Positions 9,788 to 18,316 of a stretch of DNA of 37,537 nucleotides are shown here, piece by piece. How positions within the stretch are numbered: the first letter of the stretch is position 1; each line of letters starts with the position of its first letter. This stretch comes from Mangrovicoccus sp. HB161399 (GTDB taxonomy: Bacteria > Pseudomonadota > Alphaproteobacteria > Rhodobacterales > Rhodobacteraceae): contig NZ_JAATVU010000057.1 in the NCBI RefSeq assembly GCF_013184745.1, positions 1-37,537 of the forward strand. Reading direction: 5' to 3'. The notes below the pieces were generated by a model that was not told the origin of the DNA, made no database searches, and worked only from the letters and a program-made list of their open reading frames with translations. Made by a program: the position numbers and the translations under genes.

Positions 9788-10356
9788 CCCGTCTCGACCG
9801 GCAGATCGCCTTCCTGATGGAGGCGGAGCGGCTCCGCAAGATCGAGCGCTCCACTCCCATCGGCGACGGCTCGCGGCCGGAGAACTCGGCAGAGCATTCC
9901 TGGCATCTGGCGCTGTTCGCGCTGGTGCTTTCCGAACATGCGGCGGAGGGCATCGACCTGAACCGCGTGATCCGGATGCTGATCCTGCATGACATCGTCG
10001 AGGTGGATGCGGGCGACCACCCGATCCACGGCAAGGTCGACGAGGCCGCCAAGGAAGCCGCCGAGACGAAGGCCGCCGACCGGCTCTACGGGCTGCTGCC
10101 GGAGGACCAGGGGGCGGAGCTGCGCGCGCTCTGGGACGAGTTCGAGGCCGAGGTGACGCCGGAAGCGCAATTCGCCAAGGCGCTGGACCGGTTCCAGCCG
10201 CCGCTGCTGAACCTCGCCACCGACGGCGTGAACTGGAGGCTCTACGACGTGACCGCCGAGAAGATCGAGGCCCGCGTCGGCCGCCCGATCGCCCGCGGCG
10301 CGCCCGGTCTCTGGGACTGGCTCTGGCCGCGCGTCAACGCCTTCTTCGGACGCTGA
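9784..10356 (+). CDS. HD-domain phosphohydrolase (HD_3/YfbR-like)
   Basis: A 190-residue HD-domain protein. Metal-binding signatures are H38 in ENSAEHSWHLAL and H69-D70 in LILHDIVEVDAGD, with a later acidic segment (AKALDRFQP) supplying the last ligand. This matches the HD_3 group, which includes YfbR 5'-deoxynucleotidase and HDDC2, so a nucleotide-monophosphate phosphatase activity is likely but unproven. I chose the TTG at 9784, which overlaps the hydrolase stop (TTGA), because residues before the first ATG (9817) belong to the conserved N-terminal helix. Confidence 0.85.
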   Translation: MTRLDRQIAFLMEAERLRKIERSTPIGDGSRPENSAEHSWHLALFALVLSEHAAEGIDLNRVIRMLILHDIVEVDAGDHPIHGKVDEAAKEAAETKAADRLYGLLPEDQGAELRALWDEFEAEVTPEAQFAKALDRFQPPLLNLATDGVNWRLYDVTAEKIEARVGRPIARGAPGLWDWLWPRVNAFFGR

Positions 10357-10363
10357 GCGGGCG

Positions 10364-11530
10364 CTAGCCCGGCCAGCCCCCCTTTGCCAGCCCGGCCAGC
10401 TGGGCCGGGCGGTAGGGCCAGCCCGTGCCGCTGCGCCCGGCTTTCCACCGTGCCTCTGCCGTGCCGGAGACATCCTCCCGCTTGGAGACCGGCGCACGCG
10501 CAGCGGGAAAGAACCGCTGGGTCAGGCGGTCGACGAACTTGTATTTCAGTTCGGGATTGCCGAACGGGCCCTCGGCATCGGCCAGCGCCCGGAACGCGTC
10601 CAGCTTCGCCGCGTCGAAGCCCAGCCCCGCTGCCTGCGCCCCGTCCGCGATCCAGTCCAGCGTCGCCATCCCCAGCCCTTCATGGCCCTTGGTCAGCGAT
10701 CCGCCCACCGTGCCATGGACGCCCGGGAACCACATCTGGCGATAGGGCTGCCCCGGCGCCTGCGCGTTCAGCTCGGCCAGCTTCGCCTCATCCCAGGGCA
10801 CGGATTTGTAGGTGATGCGCGGCTCGTCGATGGCGATCACGTGGCGCGCCGACGTCACCATCGAGGACAGCTTCTGGTCGTGGAAGCGGAAGCGCTCGTT
10901 GACCCGCGCGATGCCCGGCCACAGCTCGGGCACGCCGAGCGCGCCGACCGTATCGAACACCCCCAGATAGGCGATGCGCAGCAGGCGGCAGCTGCCGGGG
11001 CGGCTCTCCTGCTCCTGCGGGTCGGTGGCGAGCCCCGGATTGACCCATTCGCGCAGGCTGCGCGCCCGCGCTTCCCAGGGTGCATCGCCCGGCCTGCGGC
11101 TGCGGTACACCCCCATCAGATGCGACAGCAGCGACGGGTCGTCGCTGGACGGCAGGCTGCAGTTGCGGATCAGTCCGACCAGCGAACGCGCGGTATAGGC
11201 GCCCCGCGAGAAGCCGAAGACATGGATCTCGTCGCCCGGCTCGTAATGCCGGATCAGGTAGCGGTAGGCCTTGAGGATCTTGTCGTCGAGCCCCCAACCG
11301 AACGCCCCTCCGCCGACCTTGTCGATCGTGTAGCGGAGCCAGCCGACATCGCCCGGCGTGCCCACCCCGTCGATGTAGAAGACCTTCTGCGCCACGCCGT
11401 CCGGGGCCGTGCCCTCGATCGCCGCTTCCGACAGGCGAAGGATATTGGTGATCGGCCGGTTTTCCTCTGCCAGCACCGCCCGGTCGCTGCGGTTCCAGGT
11501 GCCGTCGCAGAAAATTGCAATGCGCTTCAT
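10364..11530 (-). CDS. DUF2235 phospholipase/hydrolase-like protein
   Basis: A 388-residue protein with the DUF2235 alpha/beta hydrolase fold. It begins with MKRIAIFCDGTWN, has the nucleophile motif GFSRGAYTAR (S108), then GVFDTVGALG and the C-terminal WFPGVHGTVGGS block. Some members of this family (Tle1) are type VI secretion phospholipase effectors, but no secretion genes, immunity gene or VgrG/PAAR gene lies nearby, and many housekeeping-context homologues are known. Function is therefore left open. It converges with the HD-domain gene and diverges from icd. Confidence 0.85.
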   Translation of the reverse strand: MKRIAIFCDGTWNRSDRAVLAEENRPITNILRLSEAAIEGTAPDGVAQKVFYIDGVGTPGDVGWLRYTIDKVGGGAFGWGLDDKILKAYRYLIRHYEPGDEIHVFGFSRGAYTARSLVGLIRNCSLPSSDDPSLLSHLMGVYRSRRPGDAPWEARARSLREWVNPGLATDPQEQESRPGSCRLLRIAYLGVFDTVGALGVPELWPGIARVNERFRFHDQKLSSMVTSARHVIAIDEPRITYKSVPWDEAKLAELNAQAPGQPYRQMWFPGVHGTVGGSLTKGHEGLGMATLDWIADGAQAAGLGFDAAKLDAFRALADAEGPFGNPELKYKFVDRLTQRFFPAARAPVSKREDVSGTAEARWKAGRSGTGWPYRPAQLAGLAKGGWPG

Positions 11531-11729
11531 GCCAAATTTACCCCCACGCCGTCCAAGTCGAGCATGGCCGCTGCCGTCCCGACTCACAACGCCGGAATGC
11601 CCCGCCGCCTGCGTCCATTCGCGGGCGCGGCATCATGTATACCAACGTATGCAATGCTGGCCCCCCGGCGGGAAATGCGCTATGGCGGCCTGAGACCTTC
11701 CCCCATCTCCCCGACTCAGAGGACCACCG

Positions 11730-12944
11730 ATGACCAAGATCAAGGTAGACAACCCGATCGTCGAAATGGACGGCGACGAGATGACCCGGATCATCTGGGA
11801 TTTCATCAAGCAGAAGCTGATCCTTCCCTATCTTGACGTCGATCTCCTCTACTACGACCTGTCGATCCAGGAGCGCGACCGCACCGAGGACCAGATCACC
11901 ATCGACGCGGCCGAGAAGACAAAGGAAATCGGCGTCGCGGTGAAATGCGCGACCATCACCCCCGACGAGCAGCGGGTCGAGGAATTCGGCCTGAAGAAGA
12001 TGTGGCGCAGCCCCAACGGCACGATCCGCAACATCCTGGGCGGCGTGGTCTTCCGCCAGCCGATCATCTGCCGCAACGTGCCGCGCCTGGTTCCCGGCTG
12101 GACCCACCCGATCGTGATCGGCCGCCACGCCTTCGGCGACCAGTACCGCGCCACCGACTTCCTGATGCCCGGGCCGGGCAAGCTGATCCTGAAATTCGAG
12201 GGCGATGACGGCCAGGTGATCGAGCGCGAAGTCTACCAGTCGCCCTCCGCCGGGGTCGCGCAGGCGCAGTACAACCTCGACAGCTCGATCATCGACTTCG
12301 CCCGCGCCTCGATGAACTACGGCCTCAACCTCGGCTGGCCGGTCTACCTGTCGACCAAGAATACCATCCTCAAGGCCTATGACGGCCGCTTCAAGGATCT
12401 GTTCCAGAAGGTCTACGAGGAGGAGTTCGAAGAGAAGTTCAAGGCCAAGGGCATCTGGTACGAGCACCGGCTGATCGACGACATGGTCGCCTGCTGCATG
12501 AAATGGTCGGGCAAGTTCGTCTGGGCCTGCAAGAACTACGACGGCGACGTGCAGTCCGATACCGTGGCGCAGGGCTTCGGCTCGCTGGGCCTGATGACCT
12601 CGCAGCTGATGACCCCGGACGGCAAGATCGTCGAGGCTGAGGCCGCGCACGGCACCGTCACCCGCCACTACCGCCAGCACCAGGAAGGCAAGTCGACCTC
12701 GACGAACTCGATCGCCTCGATCTTCGCCTGGACCGGCGGCCTGAAGCACCGCGCCAAGCTCGACCAGAACACCGCGCTGATGGCCTTCGCCACCACGCTG
12801 GAGAAGACCATCGTCGAGACCGTGGAATCGGGCTTCATGACCAAGGACCTGGCGCTGCTCGTCGGCCCCGACCAGGGCTGGCTGACCACGATGGGCTTCC
12901 TCGAGAAGATCGACGAGAACCTGAACAAGGCGCTTGTCGGCTGA
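11730..12944 (+). CDS. icd: NADP-dependent isocitrate dehydrogenase, eukaryote-like
   Basis: Converts isocitrate to 2-oxoglutarate in the TCA cycle with NADP. At 404 residues it is the homodimeric type related to mitochondrial IDH, common in alphaproteobacteria, and not the E. coli type. Landmarks: [14 protein letters not shown] near the start, [10 protein letters not shown] substrate loop, [25 protein letters not shown] and the NADP region [17 protein letters not shown] lies six bases before the ATG. A perfect 9-bp hairpin follows 12 bases after the stop. Confidence 0.97.
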   Translation: MTKIKVDNPIVEMDGDEMTRIIWDFIKQKLILPYLDVDLLYYDLSIQERDRTEDQITIDAAEKTKEIGVAVKCATITPDEQRVEEFGLKKMWRSPNGTIRNILGGVVFRQPIICRNVPRLVPGWTHPIVIGRHAFGDQYRATDFLMPGPGKLILKFEGDDGQVIEREVYQSPSAGVAQAQYNLDSSIIDFARASMNYGLNLGWPVYLSTKNTILKAYDGRFKDLFQKVYEEEFEEKFKAKGIWYEHRLIDDMVACCMKWSGKFVWACKNYDGDVQSDTVAQGFGSLGLMTSQLMTPDGKIVEAEAAHGTVTRHYRQHQEGKSTSTNSIASIFAWTGGLKHRAKLDQNTALMAFATTLEKTIVETVESGFMTKDLALLVGPDQGWLTTMGFLEKIDENLNKALVG

Positions 12945-12956
12945 TCCGATAGACCG

Positions 12957-12978
12957 GCGGACCGCTGCGGCGGTCCGC
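12957..12978 (+). terminator. Hairpin terminator after icd
   Basis: GCGGACCGC and GCGGTCCGC form a perfect 9-bp stem with a four-base TGCG loop, starting 12 bases after the icd stop. The downstream T stretch is weak (TGTTCC), so termination strength is uncertain. Confidence 0.6.
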
Positions 12979-13472
12979 TGTTCCGGCTGCGGCGGCCAGG
13001 GCTGCGGACTTTCCCATGGCATGGCCGCCAGCCCAGCGGTCCGAAAGCGGAGCGCCGGCGAACGCTTCGGACCTGGCGTTGCGCTGATCCTCGATGGACC
13101 GCCGCGCATCGTCCATGAAGACCGGCTTTGGCCGGGGTCATGGGCAGCACGCGCCGACGCCGGATGCCGGCGCGGCGCAATCCGCTCCAGGCGGGCGGAC
13201 GGGAACCGGTCGCTGCCCCCTTCGTCGACACGGACGCCTCGGCCAAGCCTCTCGCGCTTCCATTCGGGCCCGCCCCGGGCTTGCCAACGACGATCCGCCG
13301 ATCGGCGCTCCCCTGGACAAGGCGCTTGCCGGTTGGGCAGAGGCCGCAATCGGCGCTCCGGATGACCATCTGACGCGGCGTCTCCGGGTGCGGCGGCTTG
13401 CATTTCCCGGGCAATGCGGGTTTGGATGGGTCAGAACCCCTGCCCTTCCCGTCCGTTCCCATGGAGCCCGCC
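12979..13472. other. Intergenic stretch with no recognised gene
   Basis: About 490 bases between the icd hairpin and the YitT-like gene. Open frames run through it on both strands, as expected at this G+C content, but their translations are arginine- and proline-rich with no recognisable domain, no good ribosome binding site and no consistent codon pattern. I see no tRNA-like or repeat structure beyond short G+C-rich hairpins (for example around 13122-13135). Confidence 0.5.
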
Positions 13473-14105
13473 ATGCCCGCGCCGATGCCCATTCCCGCAT
13501 ACGATCCCGACGTGGTCGAGCACTCGGTTCTGGATGACGTCCAGGGCCTATCGACCGGCATCGTGATGTGCTCGCTCGGCCTCGTCCTGCTGACCTATCT
13601 CGGCTTCATGACCGGCCAGACCGCCGGCGCGGCGGTGATCATCTCCTACCTGACCGGGTTTTCCTTCGGGAAGGTGTTCTTCGTGATCAACCTGCCCTTC
13701 TACTGGATCGCGGTGAAGCGGATGGGCTGGGAATTCACGCTGAAATCGCTGGGCTGCGTCACCGCGCTGTCCTTCTGCACCGACTACATGCCGCTGGGCT
13801 TCCAGATCGAGCACCTGAACCCGCTTCTCGGCGTGTTCTTCTTCGGAACCGTGACCGGCATCGGCCTGCTCGCCATCTTCCGCCACGGCGGCAGCCTGGG
13901 CGGGCTGGGCATCGTCGCGCTGTACATCCAGGACAATTTCGGCTTCCGCGCGGGCTATGTCCAGCTGATGGTCGACGCGGTGCTGTTCGTCATCGCCGCC
14001 CTGATCTTCCCCTTCACGGTCGTGTTCTACTCGCTGATCGGCGCGGTGATCCTGAACGGGCTGATCGCCTTCAACCACCGCCGGGACCGCTATATCGCGC
14101 GGTAA
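13473..14105 (+). CDS. YitT-like membrane protein
   Basis: A 210-residue membrane protein with five to six hydrophobic spans beginning near residue 25 (TGIVMCSLGLVLLTYLGF). The conserved N-terminal QG..TGIVMCSLGL segment, the AGAAVIISYLTGFSFGKVFF region and the GGSLGGLGIVALY loop are typical of the YitT (DUF161) family. The family has no settled function; transport has been proposed. I chose the ATG at 13473 because GGAG (13463-13466) sits six bases before it; the ATG at 13461 in the same frame has no such site. Confidence 0.83.
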   Translation: MPAPMPIPAYDPDVVEHSVLDDVQGLSTGIVMCSLGLVLLTYLGFMTGQTAGAAVIISYLTGFSFGKVFFVINLPFYWIAVKRMGWEFTLKSLGCVTALSFCTDYMPLGFQIEHLNPLLGVFFFGTVTGIGLLAIFRHGGSLGGLGIVALYIQDNFGFRAGYVQLMVDAVLFVIAALIFPFTVVFYSLIGAVILNGLIAFNHRRDRYIAR

Positions 14106-14149
14106 CACGCCGAATGGGTCAATTCCGCTGTCTTTTGGACTAGCCTTCC

Positions 14150-14161
14150 GCGCTGCAGCGC
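14150..14161. repeat. 12-bp perfect palindrome upstream of typA
   Basis: GCGCTGCAGCGC lies 38 bases before the typA ATG. In RNA it would form a small hairpin in the leader; as DNA it could be a dimer-binding site. No partner site was seen nearby. Confidence 0.35.
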
Positions 14162-14198
14162 TGTAGGGCCAGCGCAACTTCAGACAAGGACGCCTCCC

Positions 14199-16013
14199 AT
14201 GGATCTGCGCAACATCGCGATCATCGCACACGTCGACCACGGCAAGACGACCCTCGTGGACGAACTGCTGAAACAGTCCGGCACCTACCGGGAGAACCAG
14301 GCGACGACCGAGCGCGCCATGGACTCCAACGACCTGGAACGCGAGCGCGGGATCACCATCCTCGCAAAAGCGACCAGTGTCGAGTGGAAAGGTACCCGGA
14401 TCAACATCGTCGACACTCCCGGCCATGCCGATTTCGGCGGCGAGGTCGAGCGGATCCTCTCGATGGTCGACGGCGTGGTCCTGCTGGTCGATGCCGCAGA
14501 GGGCCCGATGCCCCAGACCAAATTCGTGACCTCCAAGGCGCTGGCGCTCGGGCTGAAGCCGATCGTCGTGCTCAACAAGGTCGACAAGCCCGATGCCGAG
14601 CCCGACCGCGCGCTCGACGAGGTGTTCGACCTCTTCGCCTCGCTCGACGCCAATGACGAGCAGCTCGACTTCCCGGCGCTCTACGCCTCCGGCCGCAACG
14701 GCTGGTGCGACGCAGAGCTCGACGGCCCGCGCAAGGACCTGTCCGCGCTCTTCGACCTCGTCATCAGCCATGTCGAGCCGCCGAAGCAGATCGCCAAGAA
14801 GGACGAGCCCTTCTCCATGCTGGCGACCACGCTGGGCGCAGACCCGTTCATCGGCCGCCTGCTGACGGGCCGCGTCGAGTCCGGCACGCTGAAGGCAGGC
14901 ACCACGGTCAATGCGCTCGCCCGCGACGGCAGCCGCATCGAGCAGTTCCGCGTCACCAAGATCCTCGCCTTCCGCGGCCTGTCGCAGCAGCCGATCGAGC
15001 TGGCCGAGGCCGGCGACATCGTCAGCCTTGCCGGCATGTCGAAGGCCACCGTGGCCGACACGATCTGCGATCCGCAGGTCACCGAGGCGATCCCGGCCCA
15101 GCCGATCGACCCGCCGACCATCACCGTCACCTTCGGCATCAATGACAGCCCGCTGGCCGGCCGCGACGGCGACAAGGTCCAGTCGCGCGTCATCCGCGAC
15201 CGCCTGATGAAGGAAGCCGAGTCGAACGTCGCCATCAAGATCTCCGACACCCCCGGCGGCGAAGCCTTCGAAGTGGCCGGCCGCGGCGAACTGCAGATGG
15301 GCGTGCTGATCGAGAACATGCGCCGCGAAGGGTTCGAGCTGTCGATCTCCCGCCCGCAGGTCCTGTTCCGCGAAGAGAACGGCCAGCGTCTGGAGCCGAT
15401 CGAGGAAGTCACCATCGACGTCGATGACGAGTACTCGGGCGCCGTGATCGAGAAGATCACCGGCCCGCGGAAAGGCGAGATGACCGAGATGCGCCAGAAC
15501 GGCGGCAAGACCCGGATCATCGCGCTGGTCCCGTCGCGCGGCCTGATCGGCTATCACGGCGAGTTCCTGACCGACACCCGCGGCACCGGCGTGCTGAACC
15601 GCGTGTTCCACAGCTGGGAACCCCACAAGGGCGCGATCCCCGGCCGCCGCGCAGGCGTGCTGATCTCCATGGAGAACGGCACCTCGGTCGCCTACGCCCT
15701 GTGGAACCTGGAAGACCGCGGCAAGATGTTCATCGGTGCGCAGGAGCCGGTCTACACCGGCATGATCATCGGCGAGCACTCCCGCGACAATGACCTGGAA
15801 GTGAACCCGCTGAAGGGCAAGAAGCTGACCAACGTCCGCGCCTCCGGCACCGACGAGGCCGTGCGCCTGACCACGCCGATCACGCTGACGCTGGAGCAGG
15901 CCATCGCCTATATCGACGATGACGAGCTGGTCGAAGTCACGCCGAACGCGATCCGCCTTCGCAAGCGCTATCTCGACCCGCACGAGCGCAAGCGGATGGC
16001 CAAGTCGGCCTGA
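14199..16013 (+). CDS. typA: TypA/BipA translational GTPase
   Basis: A ribosome-binding GTPase related to EF-G that acts in ribosome assembly and stress or low-temperature growth. The 604 residues match the family length. The G1 loop [10 protein letters not shown] is at 10-19, G2 lies in ERERGITI, G3 is [16 protein letters not shown], and G4 is [12 protein letters not shown]. The BipA-specific C-terminal domain is present ([15 protein letters not shown]-like segment and [13 protein letters not shown]). AAGGA eight bases before the ATG supports the start. A strong hairpin follows the stop. Confidence 0.97.
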   Translation: MDLRNIAIIAHVDHGKTTLVDELLKQSGTYRENQATTERAMDSNDLERERGITILAKATSVEWKGTRINIVDTPGHADFGGEVERILSMVDGVVLLVDAAEGPMPQTKFVTSKALALGLKPIVVLNKVDKPDAEPDRALDEVFDLFASLDANDEQLDFPALYASGRNGWCDAELDGPRKDLSALFDLVISHVEPPKQIAKKDEPFSMLATTLGADPFIGRLLTGRVESGTLKAGTTVNALARDGSRIEQFRVTKILAFRGLSQQPIELAEAGDIVSLAGMSKATVADTICDPQVTEAIPAQPIDPPTITVTFGINDSPLAGRDGDKVQSRVIRDRLMKEAESNVAIKISDTPGGEAFEVAGRGELQMGVLIENMRREGFELSISRPQVLFREENGQRLEPIEEVTIDVDDEYSGAVIEKITGPRKGEMTEMRQNGGKTRIIALVPSRGLIGYHGEFLTDTRGTGVLNRVFHSWEPHKGAIPGRRAGVLISMENGTSVAYALWNLEDRGKMFIGAQEPVYTGMIIGEHSRDNDLEVNPLKGKKLTNVRASGTDEAVRLTTPITLTLEQAIAYIDDDELVEVTPNAIRLRKRYLDPHERKRMAKSA

Positions 16014-16038
16014 TCCGGTCCCGTAATATGATTTTCGC

Positions 16039-16068
16039 GGCGGCGCCTTCCTAGCGGGAGGCGCCGCC
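16039..16068 (+). terminator. Hairpin terminator after typA
   Basis: GGCGGCGCCT at 16039-16048 pairs with AGGCGCCGCC at 16059-16068, and the stem extends inward by about three more pairs to a TAGC loop. TGCGTTTC follows. It starts 25 bases after the typA stop. Confidence 0.7.
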
Positions 16069-16100
16069 TGCGTTTCAAGCCCCCGGCGCGGCATATTTCA

Positions 16101-16115
16101 TGACTGTTTCAGTCA
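16101..16115. promoter_or_regulatory. Inverted repeat upstream of cytochrome b561 gene
   Basis: TGACTG-TTT-CAGTCA is a perfect 6-3-6 inverted repeat, 82 bases before the start of the cytochrome b561 gene and 32 bases after the typA terminator, in a stretch with lower G+C than its surroundings. Its form and position suit an operator for a dimeric regulator. I cannot name the regulator. Confidence 0.4.
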
Positions 16116-16196
16116 ACTTTCTGTCATCCAGTCTCGCGCTGCCGTGATCCGATCCCCATCTCGGGGAAAGTTCATGGTTTACAGCAGGATGGCTTC

Positions 16197-16763
16197 ATGT
16201 CCCTTCCCGGTTCTTCCCGTACTCCGTTGCTCGACACGCAAGACAGCTACGGCCTTGTCACCCGCGCGCTTCACTGGTCGTTGGCCGTTCTGATCCTCTG
16301 GCAACTGACGGGCATGGGGCTGAAGCTGCTGCTCGGCGACGGAGCGGTGACGGACTTCTTCCGCGGCCATCACGGCGACCTGGGCGCGCTGATCTTCGTC
16401 CTGGCCTTGGCCCGCGTGGCCTGGGCGGTTGCAATGCGCAACCGCCGCCCCGCGCACGGGTCCAAGCTGCAGGCCACGGTGGTCAAGCTGGGCCATGCCG
16501 CGCTCTACGTGCTGATCGTCATGGTGCCGCTGGCGGCCATCCTGCGAGCCATCGGCGGTACCCGCGGCTTCGCGCCCTTCGGCATCGAGATCTCGGCGCC
16601 GCGCGAGGCACCGATCGAGTGGATGGTCGCGCTCGGAAACTCGCTGCATGGCGAGGCGGGCTGGGTCATGGCCGCGCTGATCGCGGGCCATGTGGCGATG
16701 GTTGCGCTGCATGAAGGCGTGATGCGCGACGGCACTCTCAAGCGGATGGCCGGGCGCGCCTGA
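16197..16763 (+). CDS. Cytochrome b561 family membrane protein
   Basis: A 188-residue di-haem cytochrome b of the bacterial b561 (CybB/YceJ) type in the inner membrane. Four hydrophobic spans are visible at about 24-46, 61-80, 99-120 and 153-173. Candidate haem ligands are H26 (RALHWSLAVL), H58 or H59 (RGHHGDLG), H151 (SLHGEAGW) and H165 (IAGHVAMV), with H100 and H172 also conserved in position. It probably passes electrons between quinol and a periplasmic partner. AGGA lies eight bases before the ATG. It appears to be a single-gene unit. Confidence 0.9.
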   Translation: MSLPGSSRTPLLDTQDSYGLVTRALHWSLAVLILWQLTGMGLKLLLGDGAVTDFFRGHHGDLGALIFVLALARVAWAVAMRNRRPAHGSKLQATVVKLGHAALYVLIVMVPLAAILRAIGGTRGFAPFGIEISAPREAPIEWMVALGNSLHGEAGWVMAALIAGHVAMVALHEGVMRDGTLKRMAGRA

Positions 16764-16780
16764 GCTGGCTGCAAAGCAAA

Positions 16781-16807
16781 ACCCCCGCCAGGCAGATTGG
16801 CAGGGGT
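16781..16807 (-). terminator. Rho-independent terminator after scpB
   Basis: Read on the minus strand the arms form a continuous 10-bp stem with one G-U pair and a seven-base loop, followed directly by TTTTGCTTTGC. It lies 41 bases after the scpB stop. On the plus strand the same hairpin has one C-A mismatch and no T run, so it serves mainly scpB, with possible help for the cytochrome b561 gene. Confidence 0.75.
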
Positions 16808-16847
16808 CATTTCATTCCAATCACTTGCGGCCAGAAGTTCATAGGGA

Positions 16848-17540
16848 TCAGAACATCTCTTCCTGATCCTCGTCGCCCTCGTCCTCCTCCGGCAGCGGCA
16901 CGGCAGTGTCGTCGTCGAGCCCCGGCATCCGCCGCGGATCGAGCAGCCCCGCGGCCCGCAGCTCGCCCAGGCCCGGCAGATCCTTGGCCGACGACAGGGA
17001 GAAATGGTCGAGGAAGGCCTCGGTCACCACGAAGGTCACCGGCCTGCCGGGCGTTTCCCGCCGCCGACCAACGCGGATCCAGTCGAGATCCAGCAGCAGG
17101 TCGATCGTGCCCTTCGAGACGGCAACGCCGCGGATCTCCTCGATCTCGGCACGGGTGGCAGGCTGGTGATAGGCGATGATCGACAGCGTCTCGATGGCGG
17201 CGCGCGACAGCTTCCGCGTCTCGATGACTTCCTTCTGCATCAGGAAGGACAGGTCGGGCGCGGTGCGGATCGCCCAGGCGCCGCCGACCTGGACCACGTT
17301 GACGCCCCGGCCCCGGTAATGGTTCTGCAGCATCGCGATCGCCGTGCCCGCATCGCAGCCCTGCGGCATCCGGGTGGCCATCTCGCGGACCGTCAGCGGC
17401 TCGGAAGTGGCGAACAGCATCGCCTCTACCATCCGCTCCTGTTCGGCCAGGGGCGGCGCATCGAAGAGTCCCGGATCCTCCAGCGCCCCCATCTCCTCGG
17501 GATCGGCACCGCCCGGCAGGTCGTCGTCGTGGTCGGTCAT
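16848..17540 (-). CDS. scpB: ScpB, condensin-associated kleisin partner
   Basis: A winged-helix protein that binds ScpA and SMC in the bacterial condensin complex for chromosome organisation and segregation. The 230 residues carry the two winged-helix regions: VEAMLFATSEPLTVREMATRM near 40-58 and the conserved ETLSIIAYHQPATRAEIEEI. The C terminus is an acidic tail (EEDEGDEDQEEMF), common in alphaproteobacterial ScpB. The ATG overlaps the scpA stop as ATGA. Confidence 0.94.
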   Translation of the reverse strand: MTDHDDDLPGGADPEEMGALEDPGLFDAPPLAEQERMVEAMLFATSEPLTVREMATRMPQGCDAGTAIAMLQNHYRGRGVNVVQVGGAWAIRTAPDLSFLMQKEVIETRKLSRAAIETLSIIAYHQPATRAEIEEIRGVAVSKGTIDLLLDLDWIRVGRRRETPGRPVTFVVTEAFLDHFSLSSAKDLPGLGELRAAGLLDPRRMPGLDDDTAVPLPEEDEGDEDQEEMF

Positions 17541-18316
17541 TCAGGTTTCTTGCGCAGCTCGATGGGGCCGAAGATATCGGACTGCCGTATCTCCACCCGG
17601 CCCTCCTTGGCAAGCTCAAGCGTCGCCGCGAAGGTCGCCGCGAGCGAGGACCGCCTGCGCGCGGCGTCGCCCTGCCAGTCGACCGGAAGGTAGCTCGACA
17701 GGTCCGACCACTGGCCGGCGAAGGCAATCATGCCGCGCAGCCGGTCGAGCGCCTGCTCCATCGTCAGGATGGCGTCGCGGTCCATCACATAGGGCCGGAA
17801 ATCGTCCTTGGTGCGGATCCGGGCATAGGCCTGCATCAGATCGAGCAGCGTCGCCTGGTACATCACGTTGCGATGGGTGGAGATGCCTTCGGGCATGCCG
17901 CGGGCGAAGACGTCGCGGCCCAGCCGGTCCCGGCCCATCAGCCGCGCCGCCGCCTCCCGCATCGCTGCGAGACGTTCGAGCTGGAAGGCCAGGTGGTCGG
18001 CCAGTTCCTCCGCCGACGGCCCCTCCTCCTTGGGATCGGGCGGCAGCAGCAGCTTGGATTTCAGGAAGGCCAGCCAGGCCGCCATGACCAGGTAGTCGGC
18101 GGCAAGCTCGATCCGCAGCTCCTTGGCGCGGCCGATGAAGGACAGGTACTGCTCGGCCAGCGCCAGCACGGAGATCGTCCGCAGGTCGACCTTCTGCGTG
18201 CGCGACAGCGACAGCAGCAGGTCGAGCGGCCCCTCGAAGCCGTCGACATCGACGATCAGGGCTTCGGCGGCGCGGCGGGCTTCGATCTCGGTGACGTTGG
18301 AGGCCCCCTCCGTCAC
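17537..18316 (-). CDS. scpA: ScpA kleisin subunit of condensin
   Basis: The kleisin that bridges SMC heads. The 259 residues contain the hallmark FEGPLDLLLSLSRTQKVDL near the start, the AADYLVMAAWLAFLKSKLLL helix and a C-terminal winged helix ending in SDIFGPIELRKKPE. I start it at GTG 18316, which overlaps the nagZ stop as GTGA; the following codons include no ATG before the conserved core, so the non-ATG start is needed. Longer open frames upstream lie inside nagZ. Confidence 0.92.
   Translation of the reverse strand: MTEGASNVTEIEARRAAEALIVDVDGFEGPLDLLLSLSRTQKVDLRTISVLALAEQYLSFIGRAKELRIELAADYLVMAAWLAFLKSKLLLPPDPKEEGPSAEELADHLAFQLERLAAMREAAARLMGRDRLGRDVFARGMPEGISTHRNVMYQATLLDLMQAYARIRTKDDFRPYVMDRDAILTMEQALDRLRGMIAFAGQWSDLSSYLPVDWQGDAARRRSSLAATFAATLELAKEGRVEIRQSDIFGPIELRKKPE

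Noticed and set aside
10367-10410. Repeated GCCCGGCCAGC at 10367 and 10390 with an imperfect inverted copy
   Set aside because: It lies within the coding end of the DUF2235 gene and is built from common high-G+C words, so it is not a convincing separate element.
12934-13537. Overlapping open frames on both strands between icd and the YitT-like gene
   Set aside because: Several frames are open at once, which reflects G+C content. None has a ribosome binding site or known domain.
13548-16094. 848-codon open frame on the minus strand opposite typA
   Set aside because: It is an antisense shadow of typA and the YitT-like gene. The translation is rich in Asp, Arg, Gly and His with no domain, as expected opposite high-G+C coding sequence.
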